Part shown: positions 1 through 12,480 of the stretch, one piece after another
How the letters are laid out: every line of letters starts with the position of its first letter
Numbering within the stretch: the stretch's first letter is position 1
NCBI RefSeq assembly: GCF_002127325.2
Contig: NC_035448.2
Coordinates: forward strand, 87,376,638 to 87,440,637
Direction: 5' to 3'
DNA: 64,000 nucleotides
Origin: Helianthus annuus
Lineage: Eukaryota; Streptophyta; Magnoliopsida; Asterales; Asteraceae
Program-made: the position numbers and the translations under genes
Notes under the pieces: model-generated
What the model was told of the DNA's origin: nothing
The model's input: the letters and a program-made list of their open reading frames with translations, nothing else
The model's database searches: none

Positions 1-1802
1 AGTCGTATGTCAAGCGGTCTAAACCACCGCTTAGACTTTCAAACTCGACCCGTTTGGTCGATCTTTAGGATCCGACCAAGCATGTTTAGTGACCATAGTT
101 GCATAGGGAATAACCTTCCGAGGTTATACCTTATGGTCACCTAGTTTAAGTAGTTGTATGATAGGTAGTTTATATGCCTTAGGTAAATTACCAAAATGCC
201 CTCTTTCATGCATAATTGTATTTTAAGCATATATAACCTAAACTTTTGTCACTTAACTGATTACACAACATATTTAAACATGTTTAACCATATAATACTT
301 GTCATAGGACTAGTTAGACGTCTCGAACGCGCGTTTACGCGAACGACGCGTTAAAGTAGCGTAAGCTACCTTAATGGGTCGTAACGGGTCGAAAGCACTT
401 AGGTTAGGTTTCAATTTAGTATGAAGGCATTGTTAAACCATGTCATATGAGTTTCAATAACTCATTTGGTTTACAAGACCTCATCCTATCCGATCCTCCG
501 ACTTAGGTCCGGTTTATTTATATAGTTATTAGGTTGCCGATTGATTCCGTGCTCCCTCTAGCTTTGCTTGGTTGTTGTTCAAAGACCGCTAAGCATTCTC
601 AGGCGAGTACATAGTTCCCCTATTTTACTATTTTTCGATTGTTTTGGGGTGATCCATATGTGTTAAATGATTTCAATGTTTAAACGATGGTTTTTGAAAA
701 ACGATTAAAATGGTTTATATTAAATTAATAATGATTTTGATAAAGTGAACAAACTTGTTGGTTGTAATTACATAACGAATATCATTCATTAATTTTGGCC
801 AAACCGACCAGTATTAGGTTATGGTACCATAGGATCAGAAAAATCCCGTTATCAGACTGCGCCCATTGTTATGTGTGGGTTAGGTGGGTAGCGACCGAAT
901 CTGTAATTGTTAATTTACCCTTTGGTGGTTTATTAATGCGAAAGGCGAGGTAATCGAGTCACGAAGGTTTGAATGTTATTAGCGAGACGACCAAAAATAG
1001 TTTCACTATTAAAACGAGTTAAACGATTTTGGGATAAGTTACACGATTTGAGACGACTTAAACGAGATAAACGATTTGGTTAAACGATTGGTTTTGGGAT
1101 GTGATTAGATAACGGGACAGGTGTAGCATGATAAAAGCATGGTAGATTCGCCACTGGTACATCTTATATATAAATGCTTTTATCATATTACATTTTGAGT
1201 CATTATTTAGTTCACTGGGGGAAACGATTTTAAAACGATGTCACACAACGAGGTTTTTGAAATGATATAAACCATACGAGTTTTGTTAATGAGTTTTTAT
1301 GAAATTTTTACAAATTGATTTAACTGAATGTTTTGGGTTAAGAATCATGGCTACGAGATGTTATAACAAACTATAACCAATTTGATTTGAGTTGGTTATT
1401 TATGTTGCAATACACTTTTCAAAACAAGGTTTGTATTTTGACTCTTATCGTCTAACGAGGTACTGCAACATATAAACTAGCCATGAATCCGACACTCCCA
1501 TAAAACCTATATACTCACCAGCATTTCTTTGCTGACTTTGTTTTCACATATGTTTCAGGTATTGTCGAATGATGTTGATTGCTAGGATGCACACTCACAT
1601 AAGATTGGACGAGGCCTTAGTGACTTAATAACAATGATAGACTATGTTTAACTTGTTTGTTAGATTTCAAGACGATGTAAATGTTTAATGTTTAATAAAA
1701 CGAAACTTCAAATTTCCGTGTGTTTTGAAGCAATGATTCTGTTACAACACTCCCCGATGTTTCCGCCATGATTTGTTGTTTTATCGTGGTCGGGGTGTGA
1801 CA
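1..1802 (+). repeat. 5' LTR (truncated by window edge)
   Basis: This matches 6723-8533 nearly base for base, apart from a 9-bp insertion in the downstream copy near 7682. It ends in TGTGACA immediately before the tRNA primer-binding site, which fixes the LTR end at 1802. About 1.5 kb of the LTR, corresponding to 5188-6722, lies left of the window. Confidence 0.9.
1128..1186 (+). promoter_or_regulatory. LTR TATA box inside a 13-bp inverted repeat
   Basis: The arms ATGATAAAAGCAT (1128-1140) and ATGCTTTTATCAT (1174-1186) are perfect complements. The TATATATAAA box lies in the enclosed loop at about 1165-1174. The same arrangement occurs in the 3' LTR at 7859-7917 and, diverged, in the older LTR near 9875-9938. 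It is probably the LTR core promoter. Confidence 0.5.
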
Positions 1803-1809
1803 GAAAAGT

Positions 1810-1821
1810 TGGTATCAGAGC
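1810..1821 (+). other. Primer-binding site (initiator-Met tRNA type)
   Basis: TGGTATCAGAGC begins eight bases after the LTR end. This is the usual plant LTR-retrotransposon primer-binding site, complementary to the 3' end of initiator methionine tRNA. Confidence 0.9.
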
Positions 1822-2414
1822 TCATGGTTATAGGGAATTAGGTTATTAGTAATGCTTTGACCTAGTCTATAACCTTCCTAGGACCCTAACACAAGATTCT
1901 TGTGTTTAGATCTTAAAACAATACCGTCACCTATCCTTAGGTGATAACCATAACGAGAACACAATAATAAATCCGCTTCGAAAATTTATCATCTGTTCAA
2001 GGATGATTGATTACTAGGTTTTGAACCCTCTGTTATATGGTTTTAAACCCTTCCAGTTTGATTCATCACTGGCTTTGTGCCTTCTGAGTTTCCAAAATCT
2101 CGTCAAAGTTTGGGTCTAAATAATGTGAACACGTGCAAACTGGAAGAGTGAATGCCTGTACCCTAAGTTTTTTGTCTAAGGCTAGAGTGTTCGTACAAAT
2201 CCGCAGTATCGGACCATTCACTCTTACCTGGGAACTCTTGGGGTGAGTGTTCACTTATAGGCAAGCATGTCTTCAGTGATACATTAATGTGACCCATTTA
2301 CTTTGATTAGTCATCGTCTCATTTGTTTGCCTTAGGTAACAAACAAATGATCGCAATTTTTATGCGTTGTCGTTCTATTTTGATTAGCCGATAGCATTTC
2401 ATTCATTTCTCCCT

Positions 2415-3140
2415 ATGTCTTCCATTTCCTCTAGAATGTCACTTCATCGCAACGACGCTCAGATGTCCGAACAGGCTACTAAAGTTACCCAACGAATAGG
2501 CGAAGTAATCCTGAAGACTGCTGAATTAGCTGTTGCCATGTCTCGTCTCCAGGATGAAACCACCCGAGAAGCATCAAAGGAAGCAGAAGCCAAGTCTTCA
2601 AAAAGGTTAAAGAAGCGTAAAACCTCAAAGAACCCTCCAGCCGTTGCACCAAATCAAGCAGGATCTGGTCAGGTGGCAACACCACCAGCCAAGAGGCGCT
2701 ACTTGGGAACTGCTCCTTTCTGCAATCAATGCAATGGCCATCATCCGAATCAAGCACCTTGTTTCAAATGTACCCACTGTGGACGATGGGGACATTTGGT
2801 TAACATGTGCCGCTTTGTCATCCAAAATAAAGCTGTTGCAGGTCCTACTGTTGCTCGAGCACCATACGAAGGAACAACCCCTTTGTGCCATCAGTGTAAC
2901 CTCCATCACCATGCTAGTGTCAAATGCCAAATATGCTTCAAGTGTGGACTTGTTGGTCATTTGGCAAGAGACTGTCGTTCAGTCGCTATGTTAAACCAAA
3001 CTATTCAGAACCCTGTTCAACTTCAAGCAAATCCAGCACAAGCTCGTTTTCCTCTTGGAACTTGCTACTTCTATGACGAGACGAGTCATTTCAGGGACGG
3101 ATACCCAAAGTTTGTCAATGCAAATTGGACCCACGGATGA
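2415..3140 (+). pseudogene. gag C-terminal fragment with CCHC zinc knuckles
   Basis: This 241-codon open frame encodes the nucleocapsid part of a chromovirus Gag, which packages element RNA in cytoplasmic particles. After a Lys/Arg-rich stretch (residues about 60-70) come two full CX2CX4HX4C knuckles, CTHCGRWGHLVNMC near residue 120 and CFKCGLVGHLARDC near residue 175. A third, near residue 220, has lost its pattern (CYFYDETSHFRDGY). The N-terminal capsid region expected upstream is missing, and 1822-2414 shows no long frame. The protein therefore looks like the remaining tail of a Gag, not a complete one. The ATG chosen is the first of the open frame and may not be an original start. Confidence 0.7.
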
Positions 3141-4562
3141 GCATTGGGCTGATTAGAAGAAGCTGATGCTTGAAATAATTAGAAACTTATGCTTTTGTTT
3201 CTTTTGTTAAACTCTGAAACAACCTTTTTGGTTTATAAATAAATCGTTGTTCACAATTCTGATGTACAAGTGTAGTTACATGTGTGTATGGCATACCCCT
3301 ATACCTACACCAAAGAACTATGTTCTTTACAAACTACTCTTGTAGTTCTCCCATTCATGTGATCGCTCATGATTTCCTCAACAAAATTCTAAGTACTCGT
3401 TTTAAGAAAATGAAGTACCGAATATCAGTGACATTTTGAGTAATCACTTTAAATCCTTGGTTAGATAACTAAGAGTATTTTTCGATCACATACCCAACCT
3501 CCAAATTCTGCTTCATATGTCGCCTTGGCATAGCTAGCACCTCAACTTCATGAGGATTCTACCTCGTGTGTCGACTTAAACACGTCTAGTGCAAGGTTTC
3601 AAAGCGTCTCCTGTTATTCGAATTCCGAAATCCATACAGGATCTTATTATCTTTGCAATTAGATCCTTGTGGATGATTATCGCTCAAATCGGAACCCTTG
3701 ATTGGATTCTTTGTATGCCTTAATACGTACATTACAATTCAATAAGGACAAGCCAAATTCCTATCAAGATCTCTCTATCTTCATAGTTAGATTTTTGAAG
3801 GTGTTTAAAGTGCCAAATGAAATCCACGGATTGGATTCCTGGTATGCTTTAAATACCCGTGTCCAAAGATAACAAATTAAAGGTAAAGTTAAACGATTAT
3901 GTGATTATGTGTTTCTTTTATGTTTTTGTGTAATCCGAGTTATTCGTCATCCAAATCCCCGTAGAACCTTCCATATCTTAATATGAGGGATTCATAGTAG
4001 GATATCCAAAGGTACTACCTTAAATCCTTAATGGGCTTCTACGTGGTAGTTAAGACCCTTGGATTTTATAGTACCATTCCAAAATTTGAAAAAGACCCTT
4101 TGGGTGGTCTAGTAAAAAGATTGATTCAAATCTGGTTAGGAATGCCATGTGATGATATAGCTGAAAAGACTCCTTGGTGGTCTGTTTTAAAAGATCATTT
4201 ATTGATCTAAAGGACTCTATGGTGGTCTAGTCACACTCATCACAGGTTTGTTTATTGGGTCTTCCCCTACACATTATAAAGTGCACTGTGTGGACTATGC
4301 AAGGAATTGCGTAATTATGGATGCATACATAATTATGAAATTCAGTGCACAGAAACCACAGTAAGATTTATCATGTGTAAGAACCGATAGTGGCAACAAT
4401 AACGGAACGTGAACAATATAATGAAGGTACGGTGGACGCACCAATGACACTTCATATACTTGTATATAAGTGTCCCTCTTATATTGCAAGCATAATGTTA
4501 TTAAAGTTACTAGAAGTTCAGAACCCTAACCAGTGCTGTCTTATCTTTTCGACTTCATGTTT
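3141..4562. other. Non-coding interior where pol should be
   Basis: I find no recognisable protease, reverse transcriptase or RNase H remnant and no long open frame. The sequence is AT-rich and unlike the flanking element sequence, for example a TTTATAAATAAAT stretch near 3231. It may be captured or badly decayed DNA that replaced most of pol. Confidence 0.5.
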
Positions 4563-5137
4563 CGAAATGCCTAACTTATCTCAAAGTCAAGGCTGAACAT
4601 CAACGACCTTCTGGTTTGCTTGTACAACCAGAGATACCGGTTTGGAAGTGGGAGAACGTTGCTATGGATCTCATCACTAAATTACCGCGTACATCTAAAG
4701 GTCACAATGCTATATGGGTTGTTATCGATCGATTAACGAAGACAACTCATTTTATTCCGACTCGCGAAGATCTATCTGCTGATAAACTTGCACCCCGATA
4801 TGTTGGACCATTTAAGGTTGTTGAAAGAGTTGGAAAGGTTGCCTATCGACTAGAGCTACCTCCAGAGCTTGGAAATATTCATCCGACTTTTCACGTGTCC
4901 AATTTGCGAAAGTGTTTAGCTGACGCTGATCTTCACATTCCTCTCGACGAAATCCGAATCGATGAAACGATGCACTTTGTCGAGAAACCTGTGGAGATAG
5001 TGGACCGTACATTCAAAAAATAGAAGAACAAACATATTCATTTGGTCAAGATTAGCTGGGAATCTAAGCGTGGCCCAGAATTTACTTGGGAACGTGAGGA
5101 CCAAATGAAGGCGAAACATCCGCAATTGTTCTCATAA
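4563..5137 (+). pseudogene. Integrase fragment fused in frame to chromodomain-like tail
   Basis: Reading begins in the linker before the integrase core ([10 protein letters not shown] then [20 protein letters not shown]) and includes the first catalytic aspartate region. It jumps after SADKLA directly to [20 protein letters not shown] of the integrase C-terminal domain. The middle of the core, with the second Asp and the Glu, has been lost without breaking the frame. A TAG at 5021-5023 interrupts the frame before a chromodomain-like tail (WESKRGPEFTWERED) that ends at TAA 5135-5137. Such tails in plant chromoviruses bind modified histones and direct integration. The catalytic triad is incomplete, so this cannot be an active integrase. 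Confidence 0.8.
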
Positions 5138-5176
5138 GTTTCCTCTAGTTAAAATTTCGGGACGAAATTTCCTAAA

Positions 5177-5187
5177 GTAGGGGAGAC
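5177..5187 (+). other. Polypurine tract before 3' LTR
   Basis: A purine-rich AGTAGGGGAGA run sits directly before the LTR start TGTGACA, just after the AATTTCGGGACGAAATT palindrome at about 5154-5170. It is the expected plus-strand priming site. Confidence 0.75.
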
Positions 5188-8100
5188 TGTGACATATGTG
5201 CCTCCACGGCCATTGAACAAATACCAAACCAATGAAATATTGTATTTCATACTTGGGATTTGTATAAATATGTGTATCATTTGCACATATAAATTCTTGT
5301 TCGATTTCGAGCTCTAAATCGCTTTCTGGAAAGTTATACGCGAACTGATGCATAAACGTAATCAATTTAACACGAAAAACACTCCAGAATAGTGACATAG
5401 GCTTAACATACCTTAAATAACCTTTACATGACTTAGAAATAAGTTTTGGAAGGTTTGGTGTGTCGAAATCAAGTTTATTCGCTTACAGGGACTAATTTCG
5501 ACAAACTGCAAAAGTATGCCGATTCGTACTCTAACAAACATTACAGAACTTGATCATAAGTTAAACATGCCCTAAATATCCTTTACATGGCTTAGAAATA
5601 GGCTTTGAGGTGTTTGCTGCGCAAAAATAAACTTATTGGTCATTCAGGGACTAAAAGCATCAAAAAGTGGACAAGTTTGCATTTTCGCGCATATCTTACG
5701 TTCTGAATATATCCGGACTTCCAAAAATTTATGTAATCATTAAAATATTATATTTTAGTGATTGGCATGATAAAATTCCATTCGTCGCTCAATTTGGATC
5801 GTTTTTGCGTTCGTTACGACTTCCGTCGTAATTAACCGAACAACGCAACCGTACGACCAAACGAACCGACATCCGAGATATTTTTGAGCATGTTTTTAGT
5901 TCCCAATACTTTAACTTCAAATTAGAGCCTTGAAATGAGGTTAACGGGGCTTAAACGTATCAAAAATAGGCCGGAATGCAAGTTTCTAAGCTGCAGGGAC
6001 CAATTTTGACAATCTGCCAAAGTTGGCCAGGCGGGGTGCGTAAGCCTTAGCCAAGTCTTACGCGGGGCGCGAGGGCATGCCCGACAGAAACATTGAACTT
6101 GGTCATTTAGCTCGTTTTTGCTGGTTTTGATATCTAGCTTTCAATGCTAGGGGCTGGTTTGTGTGTTCTTCAAGTCCCCCAATCAGTCCTTAACACTTGT
6201 ATGGCCTAGATCATGCCCTCCTCTCCAAGAAATGATCTTAACGGTTTGCGAAAAACTATATATAGGCCATGCTTTCATTCCATTTTCCTTGCATTTGGTC
6301 TGAGATTTCTCTAAGTGGTTGTGATATTTCACTACCTACCTGAGAATACTTGGAACCAAATCTCTTTGGACCCTTTGTAAGTCCTCTTTCATTCTTTTAT
6401 TGCTTTCCTAGCTCGAAAGTCAAACTTTGTTTGACTTTTAGCATTGACCACGAGATGGTCAACGAGAAGTTCGTTTGAACTTCGCAACGTGAGCGTAATC
6501 GCGATGGTTATAGTCCTTAGTGACTATACCTACTGATTACCACGTTGACTAGGCGTAGTGACGAGTCGTAGTTTCGGTCAAAATGCGCATTTAAGCGTAT
6601 TTTGCAACCAAACTACTATAGGTATCAAAACACTTTGTTTTGATATCAAAACCTGTTTTCTAACTTAGTTAAGCATGTTTTAACATGCTTAGCTCGTCAC
6701 TTTTAGTTTAGTGCTTGTTTAGAGTCGTAAGTCAAGCGGTCTAAACCACCGCTTAGACTTTCGAACTCGACCCGTTTGGTCGATCTTTAGGATCCGACCA
6801 AGCACGTTTAGTAACCATAGTTGCATAGGGAATAACCTTCCAAGGTTATACATTATGGTCACCTAGTTTAAGTAGTTGTATGATAGGTAGTTTATATGCC
6901 TTAGGTAAATTACCAAAATGCCCTTTTTCATGCATAATTGTATTTTAAGCATATATAACCTAAACTTTTGTCACTTAGCTGATTATACAACATATTTAAA
7001 CATGTTTAGGCATATAATACTTGTCATAGGACTAGTTAGACGTCTCGAACGCGCGTTTACGCGAACGACGCGTTAAAGTAGCATAAGCTACCTTAATGGG
7101 TCGTAACGGGTCGAAAGCACTTAGGTTAGGTTTTAATTTAGTATGAAGGCATTGTTAAACCATGTCATATGAGTTTCAATAACTCATTTGGTTTACAAGA
7201 CCTCATCCTATCCGATCCTCCGACTTAGGTCCGGTTTATTTATATAGTTATTAGGTTGCCGATTGATTCCGTGCTCCCTTGAGCTTTGCTTAGTTGTTGT
7301 TCAAAGACCGCTAAGCATTCTCAGGCGAGTACATAGTTCCCCTATTTTACCGTTTTTTGATTGTTTCGGGGTGATCCATATGTGTTAAATGATTTCAATG
7401 TTTAAACGATGGTTTTTGAAAAACGATTAAAATGGTTTATATTAAATTAATAACGATTTTGATAAAGTGAACAAACTTGTTGGTTGTAATTACATAACGA
7501 ATAACATTCATTAATTTTGGCCAAACCGACCAGTATTAGGTTATGGTACCATAGGATCTGACAAATCCCGTTATCAGACTGCACCCATTGTTATGTGTGG
7601 GTTAGGTGGGTAGCGACCGAATCTGTGATTGTTAATTTACCCTTTGGTGGTTTATTAATGCGAAAGACGAGGTAATCGAGTCACTCGAGTCACGGAGGTT
7701 TGAATGTTATTAGCGAGACGACCAAAAGTAGTTTCACTATTAAATCGAGTTAAACGATTTTGCGATAAGTTACACGATTTGAAACGACTTAAACGAGATA
7801 AACGATTTGGTTAAACGATTGGTTTTGGGATGTGATTAGATAATGGGACAGGTGTAGCATGATAAAAGCATGGTAGATTCGCCACTGGTACATCTTATAT
7901 ATAAATGCTTTTATCATATTACATTTTGAGTCATTATTTAGTTCACTGGGGGAAACGATTTTAAAACGATGTCACACAACGAGGTTTTTGAAATGATATA
8001 AACCATACGAGTTTTGTTAACGAGTTTTTATGAGATTTTTACAAATTGATTTAACTAAATGTTTTGGGTTAAGAATCATGGCTACGAGATGTTATAACAA

Positions 8101-8533
8101 ACTATAACCAATTTGATTTGAGTTGGTTATTTATGTTGCAATACACTTTTTAAAACAAGGTTTGTATTTTGACTCTTATAGTCTAACGAGGTACTGCAAC
8201 ATATAAACTAGCCATGAATCCGACACTCTCATAAAACCTATATACTCGCCAGCATTTCTTTGCTGACTTTGTTTTCACATATGTTTCAGGTATTGTCGAA
8301 TGATGTTGATTGCTAGGATGCACACTCACATAAGATTGGACGAGGCCTTAGTGACTTAATAACAATGATAGACTATGTTTAACTTGTTTGTTAGATTTCA
8401 AGACGATGTAAATGTTTAATGTTTAATAAAACGAAACTTCAAATTTCCGTGTGTTTTGAAACAATGATTCTGTTACAACACTCCCCGATGTTTCCGCCAC
8501 GATTTGTTGTTTTATCGTGGTCGGGGTGTGACA
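5188..8533 (+). repeat. 3' LTR, 3346 bp, complete
   Basis: This begins TGTGACA at 5188 after the polypurine tract and ends TGTGACA at 8533. Its last 1.8 kb duplicates 1-1802. TTATA follows at 8534-8538, the expected right copy of a 5-bp target duplication whose partner is off-window. It contains a TATA box inside an inverted repeat at 7859-7917. Confidence 0.9.
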
Positions 8534-10509
8534 TTATACCTTATCGTCACTTAGTTTACTTAGTTGTATGATAGGTAGTTTATATGCCTTAGGAAAATGA
8601 CCAAAATGCCCTTTTTGCGCATAATTTCATTTTAAGCACATGTAACCTAAATTTTGTCACCTAAACTGATTATGCAACATATTTAAGCATGTTAGGGTAT
8701 AAAATACTTGCCATAGGACTAGTTAGGCTACTCGTTTGCGCTTTTGCGCAAATGACGCGTTAAAGTAGCGTAAGCTACCTAAACGGGTCATAACGGGTCA
8801 TAAGCACTTAGGATAGGTTCCGACTTAGTATGTAGGCTTTGTTAAACCATGTCATATAAGTTCCAATGCTCATTTGGTTTACGAAACCTCATTCTATCCG
8901 ATCTTCCAATTTAGGTCCGGTTTATTAACGTAGTTACCTATATTAGGTGCCGATTGATTCCGTGATCCCTCAAGCATTGTTTGTTTGTTATTTCAAGATT
9001 ATTAAGCATTATCAAGTGAGTACATAGTCCCCTCTTTTACTGTTTTCAAATATTTTGGGGTGATACACATATGCCTACTTATTACTTTCGTGATTTTCGT
9101 GCTTTCATGACATATACATGCTATGTTCATTAGTACACAAATAGTACATGATTTCATTTATGCTTTGCTATGTATGTTGACTGAGCATGCTAGCACATTG
9201 ATTTCATAAACACTTTTGTTGCATATGTTTACTCAGCATATGGACACATTGATTTACATTACATTTCTGCTATGTGTGTTTACTAAGCATGCTAGCACAT
9301 TGATTTACATTACGTTTCTACTTTGTATGTTTACTTAGCATACTTAGTACATTATTTTCATATAACATGCTTACATTTGGTATAACATTTGGTTTGTTTA
9401 ACGATACTAAAATACGTTCATTAACACTGATCATGCCGCTCGGTAGTATGTAGTGGTACCATTGGAATTGACAACTCCCATCCCTGGAATCCTAGGTTTG
9501 TTTGGACGTAAGGGATGACTGAATCCGATATACATAATCGATAAACCTTTGATTTGTTTGAAGGTTTGTCCATCAGTCGCAAGGCTTGAATGTATGCATT
9601 TAACATTACCGCATAAATGTTTGTATCAGTAAAGCATTGATTTTGCAAAACATAACTTTTGACATAAACTATGATTTATTCAAATACATTGTTTTGTACA
9701 TTTTACCTATGGGATTGAGTAATACTTTTATTCACCATACATATCATTTGATTATACAAGACATGATTTACATTTGGCATTAGACATTACTCACACATAA
9801 ACATTTTGACATTTGTTTAAACAAGACATTTTGGTGGTTATTTGGTGTGTGATTTTAATAACGAGACGTGTGTAATATGATAAAATCATGGTGGATACGC
9901 CGCTGGTACTTCCTATATATAAGTGCTTTTATGATATTACATATCGTAGCGTTATCTAAATCATATCAACAAAGACATGATACATTTTACACAAACGACA
10001 GATTTTTACAAAACACTGGTTTACAAACAACATATCGTATACAAACTTATTTTACTTGGTTATTCAGTTAACCATACACTTTCTTTAATATCATTTGAAT
10101 TTCATATCGATTTTCGTATGATTTATAAATGAAAACTTTTTTTCACAAGATTCATGACTAACTTTTTGTTAAACATTTCTGTTAACTTACAAGTCATGAA
10201 TCCTGCTTGAACAAAACCTATGTATCTCACAGGAATTTTTATGCTGACGTACATATTTTCACATGTGTTTACAGGAGCTGATGCATAGGGTTGACCGTGA
10301 CACACTTAGGCGGACTCGGGCCTTAGTGACAATAAAAGATGCAAGACTAGTATAACTTATGTTATGTTTTCCTTGTTTTAAGACAATGTAATCAATGTTA
10401 ATAAATAAAACGAAACTTTAAATACCATGGTTGTGAAACAATAATTCTATTGCTCCACTCCCCGACGTTTCCACCGCGGTTTGTTGTTTTACGCGGTCGG
10501 GGTGTGGCA
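8534..10509 (+). repeat. Older related LTR, 3' part (host of the 1-8533 insertion)
   Basis: From its first base (TTATACCTTATCGTCAC) this follows the LTR sequence found from about 124 and 6846 onward, but it is much more diverged. It ends GGTGTGGCA at 10509, where an LTR end is expected. The simplest reading is that the element at 1-8533 inserted into an LTR of a relative. No primer-binding site follows, so it was a 3' or solo LTR. Short diverged repeats of about 60 bp (GCATGCTAGCACATTGATT-like) lie at 9165-9360. Confidence 0.75.
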
Positions 10510-11770
10510 CATGATTCAACGAAAGATGAGAAAAAGGAGAGGATTCAGTGAAGATTTCAAAGAAAAACTGGAGTTTGAATTTTGAAAATGGAAAAGAAGT
10601 GATAACCACCTGATATTCATACCCATCGCATTAAATGCGATGGGTAGTGGACCGTCAGGGAGACAGGAAGACATCCACTAAAGCAATGACACGTCAGGAG
10701 GGTGATGTGCACAAAATGCAACATATAAATTACATCAATTATGGCATAAAACTAACCCTTTTTAGTACTAATGTTAGAAAAAGTGTGCTTTTGTCTTCCT
10801 TTTGTATTTTCAGGATTAAATGAGCTCAAATGAACAAAAGAAGCAAAAAGACAGCTAAATCTAACATATAAATTACATCAATTGTGGCATAAAACTAACC
10901 CTTTTTAGTACTAATGGTGTCTTGGCATTATTTTACTGTCTATATAAAATAAAAGATTTTCACCATTCATATCTCCACGGTCTATATGGAGGTATGTTGG
11001 CTACCTGGTCAGGGGTTAAGGGAACGGTTTGGTAAGAGTCTTGCCATTGTTCAGTGTATAGATCCTGCAAAGGACCTGGGTCAAATTTAGTAGGACCTCC
11101 TTCAATACCCAAAGGTATTGGATGGCGGGGGTCCAAACTCTTTGATCCCCCCATAACTTAAACTACTATTAAAACTTTAACCCGGCTACTAAGGACTGTA
11201 TCCCTGTTGACTCAGACTACTTAGCCGAGGGTAACGTCGGCTTCAAAAGAGGGGCCTACGACACTATGCATTAATAACTTAATTAATTATCTTTCAATAA
11301 TCCGACCCTTGAGGATTGTATCCTTGCTGACTCAAACTACTGGGTTGAGGGTAACGTCACCTTCAAAAGAGGGGCCTACTACAATAACTAAGATAATCTC
11401 TTAAACAAGTGCAAAAGTGCAAAAATAATCAAAGGTTACACTACACACGAGTCGGATCCAAGTGATTCATCTTGTCTATCTGTTTTTATTTTTATTTTAT
11501 TTTTCAGCATTTTTAGTTAGTTTTATTTTCTTAGTTTAAAAACCTTTTTCTAACATTTTGATTGATTAGACGTTGAGGATAAACCAGTACTAAAAGCTCT
11601 TGTGTCCTTGGACGACCTCGGTACCAACACTATACTACGTCCACGATGGGTGCACTTGCCCATATGTGTGTTTAGTGTTATTAAATATCGTGTTTTATAA
11701 ATTTAAAACTTGGCTAAAAAGTGTAAAAAGGGCTTAAAATATATACCTAAAACATATTACACCTAACGCA
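10510..11770. other. Decayed repeat DNA, no gene
   Basis: No coding potential is visible. There is a perfect short palindrome around 10622-10645 (ACCCATCGCAT/ATGCGATGGGT). A 53-bp direct repeat at about 10720-10772 and 10863-10915 encloses a stretch ending in a splice-acceptor-like TTTTGTATTTTCAG. A pair of similar segments follows at about 11170-11260 and 11300-11390 (GAGGGTAACGTC.., AAAAGAGGGGCCTAC). It looks like non-coding parts of an old gypsy-type LTR element, possibly Athila-like. Confidence 0.45.
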
Positions 11771-11983
11771 CATCAAGGGAGAATAACCGTCGCCTCCACT
11801 TTAGGGCGCGTGGCCGCTACGCGCCTGACAGACGTCGAAAACGTGCCTAACAGTTCTGAAAAAGCAACTGTTCACCTCTCCGAAAAGACAGCCACCTCAG
11901 ACGGAACGTCAGTCATGTCAGTTGTCCTAATCCCCACAAAGAAACTTCCCTTGGAAGGAACCTCTAAAAAGTGAAGTTACCAA

Positions 11984-12390
11984 TATGCGCCATGCGCCGT
12001 TTTGGCTCACCTTTGCACGGCTCTCTGCAGGCGCCATGCGCCATTTTGGCTCAACTACACAAGGCCACCTTCTTGCGCCATGCGCCGTTTTGGCTCAACT
12101 TTGCAAGGCTGCCATCATGCGCCATACGCCGTTTTGGCTCAACTGCGCAAGGCCACCTTCATGCGCCATGCGCCGTTTTGGCCCAACTTTGCAAGGCTGC
12201 CATCAGGTGCCATGCGCCGTTTTGGCTCAACTGCGCAAGGCCACCTTCATGCGCCATGCGCCGTTTTGGCTCAACTTTGCAAGGCTGCTATCATGCGCCA
12301 TGCACCGTTTCGGCTCAACTGCGCAAGGCCACCTTCATGCGCCATGCGCCATCTTGGTTCAACTTCGCAAGGCCACCTTCATGCGCCTTA
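11984..12390 (+). repeat. 44-bp minisatellite, about nine copies
   Basis: The unit contains CGCCATGCGCCGTTTTGGCT and then alternates between AAGGCTGCCATC and AAGGCCACCTTC endings, so there is a higher-order period of two units. Because 44 is not a multiple of three, the same repeat is read in all three frames in turn, which creates three overlapping open frames at 11971-12458 that are not genes. It lies just upstream of a possible polypurine tract (GGGGGG at 12474-12479) and an LTR-like sequence. That is the usual place of tandem repeats in Tat/Ogre/Retand elements. Confidence 0.8.
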
Positions 12391-12480
12391 CAAAGATAAA
12401 CAACAAAACCACTACCCTTATGAGTTCAGAATCCCTCCTAGACGATAAACTCAACTAGAAGGCACACTGGACTGGGGGGA

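Larger units (their letters stand above)
1..8533 (+). mobile_element. Tekay-like Ty3/gypsy chromovirus, internally deleted
   Basis: Two long direct repeats (1-1802 and 5188-8533) enclose a primer-binding site, gag zinc knuckles, an integrase fragment with a chromodomain-like tail and a polypurine tract, in the order expected of a plus-strand LTR retrotransposon. The LTRs end in TGTGACA and the element carries the palindromic AATTTCGGGACGAAATT signature seen just before the 3' LTR. Protease, reverse transcriptase and RNase H are gone, so it is a non-coding deletion derivative. I count roughly forty substitutions between the LTR copies over about 1.8 kb, which suggests an insertion older than the element at 14293. 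The 5' LTR start and left target duplication lie outside the window. Confidence 0.85.

Noticed and set aside
11971..12458. Three overlapping open frames of 142-157 codons
   Set aside because: They are the 44-bp minisatellite read in all three frames and carry no real protein.
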